A DNA stretch of 11,012 nt from Chloroflexota bacterium (lineage in GTDB: Bacteria; Chloroflexota; Dehalococcoidia; SZUA-161), in contig VGNW01000063.1 of NCBI GenBank assembly GCA_016865955.1, positions 1-11,012 on the forward strand. Direction: 5' to 3'. Each line of letters starts with the position of its first letter. Position 1 is the stretch's first letter. The position numbers and the translations under genes are program-made. Positions 1 to 6,050 of this stretch are shown here, one piece after another. The notes beneath the pieces were generated by a model. It was given only the letters and a program-made list of their open reading frames with translations, was not told the DNA's origin and searched no databases.

Positions 1-80
1 TAACGATAAGCCTAAATTTTAGTCAACGACTCAGTTGAAAATTGAGAAACTGTGCTGAGTATCAGATTTCGTGAACTTAA

Positions 81-785
81 TCAGAGGTTTCTTAGTTTTC
101 TAACCGCTCGTTTAGCTTTATCAACTGCATCAGGGTCGCCTTCAAACATTACCGTTGCTAATTGCTCCTGAACGAAATCATTGGACCATTTGATGGCATT
201 CTCACATCGACTTAGAAATGTTGGTCTATATTGACCAATTATAGTCTGCCATATCCCAATTTTAGTTGAGTCTTTCTTGACCTCGCGGCAAGCTCTTTGA
301 AATTCCTTTATGACGCCAGCGGCTGGCACTCCGCTAAGATGCGGGTCTATAGGACCTAGATTTGAATGCTTAGACATCAATATGACCTTACAGGAACATG
401 CAAGCATTGTGCCAGCAGACATAGCAATTTGTGGGACTATAGCACGAATGTCCTTGCCAAACATCTGGCGTAGATAATCTACAATGGACTGTGTTGCAGC
501 AAGGTCACCGCCTGGCGTATGTAGAATTAGATCCAAGCCTTCGCTTCTATTCAATCTATGAATGGCCATCATGAAACCATTCTTGTCTTCATCATTTATC
601 TCAGACTGTTGAATGCCAGGCTTAGAGAGCCATCCTGAATAGTAAGCGATTATATTCCTCTTCGTATGGCCGTACAGTTTGAGAAGGTAACTTCTCCGAG
701 TAGCATCGACAGCCTGTTGCCCCATGCTAACATGCTGCACTCGATAGGTTTCTATTTCTCTCAAAATCTCATTCCAGTTCGGCAC
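81..785 (-). CDS. SDH-type ClpP-fold serine protease (S49/SppA-like), cytosolic
   Basis: A 234-residue protein of the ClpP/crotonase-fold serine protease group, closest in my judgement to the 'serine dehydrogenase proteinase' (SDH) family related to SppA. Visible motifs are HTPGGDL (about 89-95, the oxyanion-hole glycines), AMSAGT (121-126) with the probable nucleophile Ser123, and SNLGPIDPHLSG (141-152) with the conserved Asp147. There is no signal peptide or membrane segment, so it should act in the cytosol; its substrate is unknown. The start is GTG at 785, supported by AAAGGAG at 790-796, which overlaps the stop of the upstream small gene (9-base gap), so the two are probably co-transcribed and translationally coupled. 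From memory the family usually runs to 250-290 residues, so the C-terminus ending in RAVRKLRNL looks short. GC is lower than in pdxS (for example 22 G/C of 60 at 181-240). Family call is good; substrate is not known. Confidence 0.85.
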   Translation of the reverse strand: MPNWNEILREIETYRVQHVSMGQQAVDATRRSYLLKLYGHTKRNIIAYYSGWLSKPGIQQSEINDEDKNGFMMAIHRLNRSEGLDLILHTPGGDLAATQSIVDYLRQMFGKDIRAIVPQIAMSAGTMLACSCKVILMSKHSNLGPIDPHLSGVPAAGVIKEFQRACREVKKDSTKIGIWQTIIGQYRPTFLSRCENAIKWSNDFVQEQLATVMFEGDPDAVDKAKRAVRKLRNL

Positions 786-794
786 AAGGCTCCT

Positions 795-992
795 TTAAGA
801 CATCTTGGCAGGTTCTGTAAAAGCAGCACCTGTCGCAACACTTGGTACAATCCTAAGCGGACTTGGTTGCTCAAGCCAATCACTAGATAAATTGTTTGGT
901 AATTGTACTGGGCGTTTGAGGAACCGTTTATACTGACGCTCTAATTTTGTTCTCTTTTTGAACTCAATTTTCTTTTGTCGTTTGCGTACCAT
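795..992 (-). CDS. Small basic hypothetical protein (65 aa) upstream of the SDH protease
   Basis: I do not recognise this protein. It is the last 65 codons of a longer open frame whose upstream part is only antisense to pdxS. The ATG at 992 has an excellent ribosome-binding site (AAAAAGGAG at 1000-1008, 7-base spacer), and a consensus promoter lies 30-57 bases further upstream. The first 28 residues are extremely basic (14 Lys/Arg, beginning MVRKRQKKIEFKKR) and probably form an amphipathic or nucleic-acid-binding helix. The remaining part is polar, rich in Pro, Ser and Ala, and ends in TEPAKMS. It has no membrane segment. Its stop codon overlaps the Shine-Dalgarno of the protease gene 9 bases downstream, which argues for a two-gene unit. 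It could be an adaptor, substrate or regulator of the protease; this is inference from context only. Confidence 0.7.
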   Translation of the reverse strand: MVRKRQKKIEFKKRTKLERQYKRFLKRPVQLPNNLSSDWLEQPSPLRIVPSVATGAAFTEPAKMS

Positions 993-1022
993 TGCAGTGC
1001 TCCTTTTTGGGTGTTTAGTATT

Positions 1023-1049
1023 ATTATAGCGTATAACAGATTTTGTCAA
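1023..1049 (-). promoter_or_regulatory. Consensus sigma-70-type promoter for the small protein/protease pair
   Basis: Read on the minus strand, a perfect TTGACA (1044-1049) is followed after 15 bases by a perfect TATAAT (1023-1028). The spacer is 2 bases shorter than the 17-base optimum. The predicted start of transcription near 1015 leaves a short leader of about 25 bases carrying the AAAAAGGAG site of the 65-codon gene. The position, orientation and match to both hexamers make this one of the two best promoters in the window. Confidence 0.75.
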
Positions 1050-1078
1050 ATTTTCATGTTCTGGCTTTTCAGCCGCGC

Positions 1079-1107
1079 TTGCCAAGTATTGCAGGCGAGT
1101 GTACAAT
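1079..1107 (+). promoter_or_regulatory. Probable sigma-70-type promoter for pdxST
   Basis: TTGCCA (1079-1084, one mismatch to TTGACA), a 17-base spacer and TACAAT (1102-1107, one mismatch to TATAAT) lie 45 bases upstream of the pdxS ATG. Transcription would begin near 1114. This promoter is back to back with the minus-strand promoter at 1023-1049; the two -35 elements are 29 bases apart. No operator or riboswitch-like structure is evident in the short leader. Confidence 0.6.
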
Positions 1108-1152
1108 ATAACATAATAAGCAGGACTCGGTCTCTGAGGCGAAGGAGGCAGG

Positions 1153-2034
1153 ATGGAGAAAGGTACCTGGACGGTTAAAACAGGGCTGGCCCAGATGTTG
1201 AAGGGCGGCGTGATTATGGATGTCACTACCCCGGAGCAGGCTAAGATTGCGGAGACTGCCGGGGCTTGTGCGGTGATGGCACTGGAGCGGGTCCCTGCCG
1301 ATATTCGTGCGGCGGGCGGGGTGGCGCGTATGGCGGACCCCACGATTATCGAGGCTATCATGAAGACGGTTACCATTCCGGTGATGGCTAAATGCCGCAT
1401 CGGTCATTTCGTCGAAGCTCAGGTGCTCGAATCGCTGGGCATCGATTTCATCGATGAGTCCGAGGTGCTCACACCTGCCGATGAGAGCCATCACATATAT
1501 AAGCACCCGTTTAAAGTCCCCTTTGTCTGCGGTTGCCGCGACCTCGGCGAGGCGCTGCGCCGCATCGGCGAGGGCGCCGCTATGATTCGCACCAAGGGAG
1601 AGGCGGGGACGGGGAACATCGTCGAAGCGGTAAGGCATATGAGGGCGGTGATGGACGGCTTGAGGAGGCTGAAGGGCTTGCCCGAGGACGAGCTTATGGC
1701 TGAGGCGAAAGCCCTGGGCGCTCCGTTCGAGCTGGTTCAGGAGGTGCACAAGACAGGCAAGCTGCCGGTGGTCAATTTCGCCGCTGGCGGGGTGGCTACC
1801 CCCGCTGACGCAGCGCTGATGATGCAGCTCGGCGCCGACGGTGTGTTTGTCGGTTCTGGGATTTTCAAGTCGTCTAATCCGGAATCGATTGCCAAAGCTG
1901 TTGTGAAGGCTACAACCCACTATAAAGAACCCGCTATCATCGCCGAGGTGTCTAAAGGTATAGGGGTGCCCATGACAGGACTGGACATAAAGGCGATACC
2001 CGAGAAGGAGCTACTTGCGCCCCGCGGTTGGTAA
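1153..2034 (+). CDS. pdxS: Pyridoxal 5'-phosphate synthase, synthase subunit PdxS
   Basis: PdxS condenses ribose 5-phosphate (or ribulose 5-phosphate), glyceraldehyde 3-phosphate and ammonia into PLP. It forms a cytosolic dodecamer carrying PdxT glutaminase subunits. The 293-residue length is typical. The (beta/alpha)8-barrel hallmarks are all visible: VIMDV with Asp23, ALERVPADIR (44-52), the first Schiff-base lysine Lys80 in VMAKCRIGH, and the second lysine Lys148 in IRTKGEAGTG. These correspond to Asp24, Lys81 and Lys149 of the Bacillus enzyme. The phosphate-binding region is NFAAGGVATPADAALMM (208-224) and GADGVFVGSGIF (227-238). ATG at 1153 is preceded by AAGGAGG (1142-1148) with a 4-base spacer. 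pdxT follows 26 bases after the stop. Nothing essential is missing. Confidence 0.98.
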   Translation: MEKGTWTVKTGLAQMLKGGVIMDVTTPEQAKIAETAGACAVMALERVPADIRAAGGVARMADPTIIEAIMKTVTIPVMAKCRIGHFVEAQVLESLGIDFIDESEVLTPADESHHIYKHPFKVPFVCGCRDLGEALRRIGEGAAMIRTKGEAGTGNIVEAVRHMRAVMDGLRRLKGLPEDELMAEAKALGAPFELVQEVHKTGKLPVVNFAAGGVATPADAALMMQLGADGVFVGSGIFKSSNPESIAKAVVKATTHYKEPAIIAEVSKGIGVPMTGLDIKAIPEKELLAPRGW

Positions 2035-2060
2035 TCTCTGATGCCGGTGGGGTGATATAT

Positions 2061-2696
2061 ATGAAGAAAATCGGCGTTCTGGCGATGCAGGGTGCCTTTG
2101 CGGAACACATCGAGGCCCTGCGTCGACTGGGTGTGGCGGCGGTCCCCGTAAGGCTGCCGGGGGAGCTTAAAGAGGTCAAAGGGCTGATAATCCCCGGCGG
2201 CGAGAGCACCACCATCGGCAAGCTTCTCGGTGAATATCGTCTCGTCGGCGAACTCAAAAAGCTTATTGCCAAAGGATTCCCCGTTTTCGGCACCTGCGCC
2301 GGCATGGTTCTGCTGGCAAAAGAGGTCCGCGGTCTCGACGGGAATCACTCGGTGGAACTGCTGGGCGCGATGGACATAGCAGTGAGGCGCAATGCCTTCG
2401 GCAGGCAGGTGGACAGCTTCGAGACCGACCTCGATATATCCGTGCTGGGACCCCCTTCGTTTCACGCTGTGTTTATTAGAGCGCCCCGGATTGAAAAGGT
2501 GGGCAGGGGCGTCGAAGTGCTGGCAAGCCTCGCCGACGGCACGCCGGTGGCTGCCCGGCAGGGTAATGTAGTGGCTACCGCCTTTCATCCTGAGCTTACT
2601 GCCGACCTCAGATTGCATAAACACTTTCTGTCGCTGGTTGACGGCAATACCAGAGAGAGCCAGCATGAGCAGGGCAATGCTCAACAGGAAGCGTAA
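2061..2696 (+). CDS. pdxT: Pyridoxal 5'-phosphate synthase, glutaminase subunit PdxT
   Basis: PdxT hydrolyses glutamine and channels ammonia to PdxS. The class I glutamine amidotransferase triad is intact: Cys79 in FGTCAGM, His176 and Glu178 in FHPELT. The GGEST motif (47-51) and the typical start MKKIGVLAMQGAFAEH are also present. I chose ATG 2061 rather than the upstream TTG at 2028. The conserved N-terminus begins there, a GGTGGGGTGA stretch (2046-2055) provides a plausible ribosome-binding site, and the upstream start would overlap pdxS and add 11 unlikely residues. The protein is 211 residues, slightly longer than the usual 190-200, because of a polar tail (about GNTRESQHEQGNAQQEA, 195-211) that is probably not structured. 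A palindromic repeat begins 9 bases after the stop. Confidence 0.96.
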   Translation: MKKIGVLAMQGAFAEHIEALRRLGVAAVPVRLPGELKEVKGLIIPGGESTTIGKLLGEYRLVGELKKLIAKGFPVFGTCAGMVLLAKEVRGLDGNHSVELLGAMDIAVRRNAFGRQVDSFETDLDISVLGPPSFHAVFIRAPRIEKVGRGVEVLASLADGTPVAARQGNVVATAFHPELTADLRLHKHFLSLVDGNTRESQHEQGNAQQEA

Positions 2697-2704
2697 AATT
2701 AGAG

Positions 2705-2808
2705 TGTCATTCTGAGGAGTCCTTCCCATTCGGGAAGGACCACCGAAGAATCTCTGATAGTAGTACAAGGCTAATTACTGAGATTCTTCGCTAAAGCTCA
2801 GAATGACA
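2705..2808. repeat. Nested palindromic repeat element (MITE/REP-like), 104 bp
   Basis: The ends are a perfect 12-base inverted repeat, TGTCATTCTGAG (2705-2716) and CTCAGAATGACA (2797-2808). Inside it is a second perfect pair, GAAGAATCTC (2745-2754) and GAGATTCTTC (2780-2789). A third, independent hairpin sits in the left arm (2719-2740). There is no open reading frame. Together with flanking spacer it fills the gap between pdxT and the GNAT-like gene. Elements ending in GTCATTCTGAG and containing GAAGAATCTC are, as far as I recall, dispersed in many copies in Chloroflexota and other bacterial genomes; copy number here cannot be seen. Confidence 0.75.
2719..2740. other. Strong hairpin inside the palindromic repeat
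   Basis: GTCCTTCCC (2719-2727) and GGGAAGGAC (2732-2740) form a perfect 9-base stem with the 4-base loop ATTC. It is 22 bases after the pdxT stop and could stabilise the pdxST messenger 3' end, but no T-run follows on either strand, so I do not call it an intrinsic terminator. Confidence 0.6.
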
Positions 2809-2855
2809 GTAAGACACGGGTGGTCAATTTTGAGGGTATGTCCGGCTGAGATGTG

Positions 2856-3770
2856 ATGATACGTTCGCTTCAGCTTACTGACGTTCCGGCGCTGCTCTTG
2901 TTCCTGGGCAAGGCTCCGAGGAATGAGGCGAGGGCAAGAGACAGACTGGGCGCCAAGGGGATAGAACGGCTGGCAGCCGCATCCATACTTAAGGGCTGTT
3001 TGATTTCAGCAGATAAACAGCATAGCTTTGTCTGCGTCAGTGGAGGGTTTGTCCAGGGACTGGCTTGCCTGCGCAGAGGGCAGGGACCCAGCGCCTGGTT
3101 TGTCGAACGCCTTATGCTGGAGCCGGAACGGGAAGAGAGCTGTATTGACCTTCTCGAAAGGGTGGGCTACGCCGGCGACAAAATCAAGGCGGAGCGGGTT
3201 TTTCTCCGTGTCGATTCCTCCAGCCCCGCAGCGGATATGGCGAAGCAGGCAGGCTTCAATCATTATCTCACTGAGTTGCTTTACCGGCTCGACGAAGTAC
3301 ATCAATCAGCTCCGCCTGACCCGCTGCCCGCGTTGCGCCCTAAAACAGGCGCCGATGAACATGCGCTGTTCCGTCTGTTCAGCGCCTCTGCTCCGCTGCA
3401 GGTGCGCAGCGCAGAGGGCATGACCTTGCAGGAGTGGACGCACAGCAGGGACAGAGATGCGCACAGGGAGATGGTTCAGGAAAATACAGGCGAGATTTCC
3501 GCCTGGCTGCGCATAAGATACAGCGGTGCCTCGGGGCAGTTTGAGATAGTTGCCGCGCCGGGGTCGGGCGACCTGGCGAGCCTGGCGGACTATGCACTGA
3601 CTGCACTTAAGACCAGGCGTCCTGTGTACTGCCTGGTGCCCGAATATCAGCAGCAGTTGAGGCGTATTCTCGAAGACAGAGGCTTTTATCAGGCAGGTTC
3701 ATATTCCTGCTTCAGCAAACAGCTGGCGGTCAGGGTTCACGAGCCTCAATTGGTGCCCTTGAGGGCTTAG
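2856..3770 (+). CDS. GNAT-like tandem-domain protein, probably lacking a normal acetyl-CoA loop
   Basis: A 304-residue protein with two halves that look GNAT-like (N-acetyltransferase fold). The first spans about 1-147, starts MIRSLQLTDVPALL like many GNAT proteins and ends QAGFNHYLTELLYRLDE. The second, about 160-294, ends ILEDRGFYQAGSYSCFSKQL, resembling GNAT motif B and the last strands. In neither half can I find the usual Q/RxxGxG/A acetyl-CoA pyrophosphate loop, so acetyltransferase activity is doubtful. GTG 2853 is in frame just before ATG 2856; I prefer the ATG because of codon preference and spacing from a weak GAG at 2848-2850. The gene ends 9 bases before the R3H ATPase, whose ribosome-binding site overlaps this stop codon, implying joint expression. 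Function unknown; the domain call comes from sequence style only. Confidence 0.75.
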   Translation: MIRSLQLTDVPALLLFLGKAPRNEARARDRLGAKGIERLAAASILKGCLISADKQHSFVCVSGGFVQGLACLRRGQGPSAWFVERLMLEPEREESCIDLLERVGYAGDKIKAERVFLRVDSSSPAADMAKQAGFNHYLTELLYRLDEVHQSAPPDPLPALRPKTGADEHALFRLFSASAPLQVRSAEGMTLQEWTHSRDRDAHREMVQENTGEISAWLRIRYSGASGQFEIVAAPGSGDLASLADYALTALKTRRPVYCLVPEYQQQLRRILEDRGFYQAGSYSCFSKQLAVRVHEPQLVPLRA

Positions 3771-3775
3771 GAGGT
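3769..3775 (+). promoter_or_regulatory. Ribosome-binding site that selects a TTG start
   Basis: AGGAGGT at 3769-3775 overlaps the TAG stop (3768-3770) of the GNAT-like gene. It sits 4 bases before TTG 3780, but 13 bases before the first ATG (3789) and 25 before the next (3801). The TTG is therefore the likely start of the ATPase gene, and translation is probably coupled to the upstream gene. Confidence 0.65.
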
Positions 3776-3779
3776 CGAT

Positions 3780-5318
3780 TTGTCAGCCATGCAGAAAATA
3801 ATGACCGATGATTTGGATGCGCTGCTCGACGCATTGCCTCCTCATATTGCGGAGCCGGTGCGGCAGCGAGGAGAGCGCGACGAGCTTCTGGAAGTGGTTA
3901 TGGACCTGGGACGGCGCCCGGAGGCGCGCTTTCTGGGTCGGGACGTTTACCTCGGCTCGGATGAAGTAACGGCGGAGGACATAGATTACACGGCTTCGCG
4001 CATCGGAGCCTTCGGGGACGATAACCGCGCTGGCATCGAACGCACGCTGCATCGAATCTCGGCTATTCGCAACCGCAAGGGGCGCATTGTGGGACTCTCC
4101 TGCCGAGTGGGCAGGGCTGTCTTCGGCACCATGGCGCTGATCAAGGATTTGGTGGAATCGGGACGGAGTATTCTGCTTCTGGGCAGGCCCGGCGTGGGCA
4201 AGACCACCATGCTGCGAGAGGTAGCGCGCGTCCTTGCCGATGACTTCAGCAAGCGGGTGATAATCGTCGATACCTCCAATGAAATCGCCGGAGACGGCGA
4301 TATCCCTCACCCCGCCATCGGGCGGGCGCGCCGGATGCAGGTTCCCACGCCCTCTCTGCAACATGCGGTTATGATAGAGGCGGTGGAGAACCACATGCCC
4401 GAGGTCATCATTATCGATGAGATAGGCACGGAGCTTGAGGCTCAGGCAGCGCGCACTATCGCCGAGCGCGGGGTGCAACTGGTGGGCACGGCTCACGGCA
4501 ATACCCTCGATAATCTGATGATGAACCCCACGCTATCAGACCTGATTGGAGGCATTCAGTCGGTTACTCTGGGTGATGAGGAGGCAAGGAGGCGCGGCAC
4601 GCAGAAGTCGATTCTGGAGCGCAAGGCTCCGCCGACCTTCGACGTTGTTGTGGAGATACAGGGCTGGGAACGGGTAGCCATCCATCCCGATGTTACCGCT
4701 GCAGTCGATGCCATGCTGCGGGGTCAACTTGTCCCCATAGAGGTGCGCTGGTTCGAGAACGGTGAGGTCAGGAAAGAGAAAAAGATGCCCTTCGGCGCGC
4801 CGGAGCCCGCCGTGGAGAAGAAAGCCTTCAAGAAAAAAGAACCCCATAATATTTTCCCCTACGGCATCAATCGAATACGCCTTGAGGAGAGCATAAAGCG
4901 GCTGCAGCTCCAGGTAGAAGTGGTGAATGAACTCAAGGAAGCCAATTTAGTAATGACCTCCAAGAGGCATTATCGCAAAAAGTCGCAACTGCTGCGCGAT
5001 GCGGAACAAAAGGGCCTGCCCATATATGTTATCAGGAGCGATAAGGTGGCTCAGATGGAGCAGGGGCTAGCGAATATATTCCGGGTGGAGAAGAAATCAT
5101 CGGATTCCATAGCCCAGGCGCTGAAGGAAGCGGAGGAGGCTATAGATGAAATTAAGCGCACCGGCCAGCCTGTGGAGCTCAGCCCCCAGAATGCTTTTAT
5201 CCGGCGGTTACAGCATCAACTGGCTGAGAAATATAATCTGGTAACCAAGAGCACGGGCAAGGCGCCGCATCGCAGGGTGAGGATTCTATCCAACAACGAT
5301 TCCAACTTCAACGACTGA
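3780..5318 (+). CDS. SpoIIIAA/Ycf45-like AAA ATPase with C-terminal R3H nucleic-acid-binding domain
   Basis: A 512-residue cytosolic protein. The N-terminal part (1-105) leads into a P-loop ATPase similar to sporulation protein SpoIIIAA and plastid Ycf45. It has Walker A GRPGVGKTT (135-143), a second conserved segment VIIVDTSNEIAGDGDIPHP (160-178), Walker B VIIIDEIGTE (209-218) and a sensor-like LVGTAHGNTLDNL (234-246). A charged linker (about 330-355, rich in Lys/Glu) precedes a helical middle domain (about 356-440). The C-terminus (466-505) is an R3H domain with the signature R475xxxH479 in NAFIRRLQHQLAEKYNL, and a basic end (HRRVRI) expected to bind single-stranded nucleic acid. No membrane segment is present. 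TTG start chosen by the AGGAGGT site. The family is widespread in non-sporulating bacteria and its exact role is unknown; RNA or DNA handling is the best guess. Confidence 0.9.
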   Translation: MSAMQKIMTDDLDALLDALPPHIAEPVRQRGERDELLEVVMDLGRRPEARFLGRDVYLGSDEVTAEDIDYTASRIGAFGDDNRAGIERTLHRISAIRNRKGRIVGLSCRVGRAVFGTMALIKDLVESGRSILLLGRPGVGKTTMLREVARVLADDFSKRVIIVDTSNEIAGDGDIPHPAIGRARRMQVPTPSLQHAVMIEAVENHMPEVIIIDEIGTELEAQAARTIAERGVQLVGTAHGNTLDNLMMNPTLSDLIGGIQSVTLGDEEARRRGTQKSILERKAPPTFDVVVEIQGWERVAIHPDVTAAVDAMLRGQLVPIEVRWFENGEVRKEKKMPFGAPEPAVEKKAFKKKEPHNIFPYGINRIRLEESIKRLQLQVEVVNELKEANLVMTSKRHYRKKSQLLRDAEQKGLPIYVIRSDKVAQMEQGLANIFRVEKKSSDSIAQALKEAEEAIDEIKRTGQPVELSPQNAFIRRLQHQLAEKYNLVTKSTGKAPHRRVRILSNNDSNFND

Positions 5319-5335
5319 GCCTACCTAGACGAGTA

Positions 5336-5365
5336 TTGACACGTTCGCGGGTAAACGAGTATATT
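5336..5365 (+). promoter_or_regulatory. Sigma-70-type promoter for tmk
   Basis: A perfect TTGACA (5336-5341), an 18-base spacer and TATATT (5360-5365, one mismatch) sit just upstream of tmk. Transcription would start near 5372, leaving a leader of about 17 bases that holds the AGAGG ribosome-binding site. It means tmk can be expressed independently of the R3H ATPase gene ending 70 bases earlier. Confidence 0.7.
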
Positions 5366-5388
5366 ATGAAATCGTATCAGAGGTAAAA

Positions 5389-6000
5389 ATGCCCGGCAGT
5401 TGTTTTATAGTTTTCGAGGGCGGCGAAGGCAGCGGCAAGTCCACACAAGCCAAGGTGCTTGCCAACAGGCTGCGCCGATTGGGATTCGGAGTCGTGCTCA
5501 CTCACGAGCCTGGCGGCACGCTCCTGGGCAACAAGCTGAGGCGCTGGCTCAAATGGGGCAGGGGCGTTACCACTCAGAGCGAGCTTTTCCTCTTTCTGGC
5601 TTCCCGCAGCCAGTTGGTCAGCAAGGTGATTCGTCCTGCCCTGGATAGAGGACAAATCGTTATCTGCGACCGCTTCGAAGCCTCCACATTCGCCTATCAG
5701 GGATACGGGCGCGGGATGGACTTAGCCTTTCTGGAGAACTTGAATGGCTTTGTCACCGATGGTTTGCAGCCCGACCTGATAGTGCTTCTGGACCTGGATG
5801 CCGAGAGGGGGCTGGAGCGCAAGAGGATGAGATTGGACTGCTTCGAGCGCGAGGAGTTTGCCTTTCATCGCAGGGTGCGCGAGGGATACCTCAGGATGGC
5901 TGCTTCGGATTCGAACCGCTGGCTGGTGATTGACGGCTCGCTGCCTCAGGAGCAAATCGGCGATATAATCTGGGAGAAGGTCAGTCAGTTCGTAGGGTAA
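5389..6000 (+). CDS. tmk: Thymidylate (dTMP) kinase
   Basis: Tmk phosphorylates dTMP to dTDP with ATP in the cytosol, the step after dTMP synthesis on the way to dTTP. The 203 residues match family length. Visible: P-loop FEGGEGSGKSTQ with Lys17 and Ser18, the THEPGGT segment (38-44), the substrate-binding DRF motif at 94-96 followed by STFAYQGYGRG (99-109), and an arginine-rich LID (140-165). The P-loop has no arginine and the LID is basic, as in bacterial type II enzymes. In the LID, the usual DRxE appears as DCFE, with Cys151 where Arg is common; neighbouring arginines (144, 146, 148, 154) may compensate. ATG 5389 has AGAGG upstream and its own promoter. It converges on the pab operon, with a terminator just beyond the stop. 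Confidence 0.96.
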   Translation: MPGSCFIVFEGGEGSGKSTQAKVLANRLRRLGFGVVLTHEPGGTLLGNKLRRWLKWGRGVTTQSELFLFLASRSQLVSKVIRPALDRGQIVICDRFEASTFAYQGYGRGMDLAFLENLNGFVTDGLQPDLIVLLDLDAERGLERKRMRLDCFEREEFAFHRRVREGYLRMAASDSNRWLVIDGSLPQEQIGDIIWEKVSQFVG

Positions 6001-6022
6001 CGAATTTGTACAGCATTCGGCG

Positions 6023-6050
6023 ACAAGGGGCTTAAGCCCCTTGTTTTATT
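6023..6050 (+). terminator. Intrinsic terminator of tmk, overlapping the 3' end of pabC
   Basis: A perfect 22-base palindrome (6023-6044; half-site ACAAGGGGCTT, matching AAGCCCCTTGT) is followed on the plus strand by a T-rich tract, TTTATTTCTTT (6045-6055). It lies 22 bases after the tmk stop. The minus strand has no T-run after the stem, so it terminates plus-strand transcription best. The hairpin covers the last three codons and stop of the convergent pabC gene (6032-6034). Confidence 0.85.

Noticed and set aside
28..60. Terminator hairpin after the protease gene (ACTCAG...CTGAGT)
   Set aside because: Only a 6-base outer stem with a large loop and no T-run on the minus strand.
1..80. Frameshifted continuation of the protease
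   Set aside because: The other two minus-strand frames encode nothing resembling the family C-terminus before hitting stops.
993..1400. Upstream part of the 201-codon minus-strand frame ending at 795
   Set aside because: It is antisense to pdxS with low-complexity translation; promoter and ribosome-binding site place the real start at 992.
1069..1920. Long minus-strand frame across pdxS (283 codons)
   Set aside because: Shadow of the GC-rich pdxS coding strand; its translation resembles no family and pdxS is unambiguous.
2028..2060. Upstream TTG start for pdxT
   Set aside because: It would overlap pdxS and add 11 residues not found in the family; ATG 2061 matches the conserved N-terminus.
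2719..2740. Intrinsic terminator for pdxST
   Set aside because: The stem is perfect but no T-run follows on either strand, so I list it only as a hairpin.
1920..2768. Long minus-strand frame across pdxT (282 codons)
   Set aside because: Antisense shadow of pdxT and the end of pdxS, running into the palindromic repeat; no ribosome-binding site or family motif.
3783..4496. Minus-strand frame of 237 codons inside the R3H ATPase gene
   Set aside because: Shadow frame opposite Walker A and Walker B coding sequence, without start signals.
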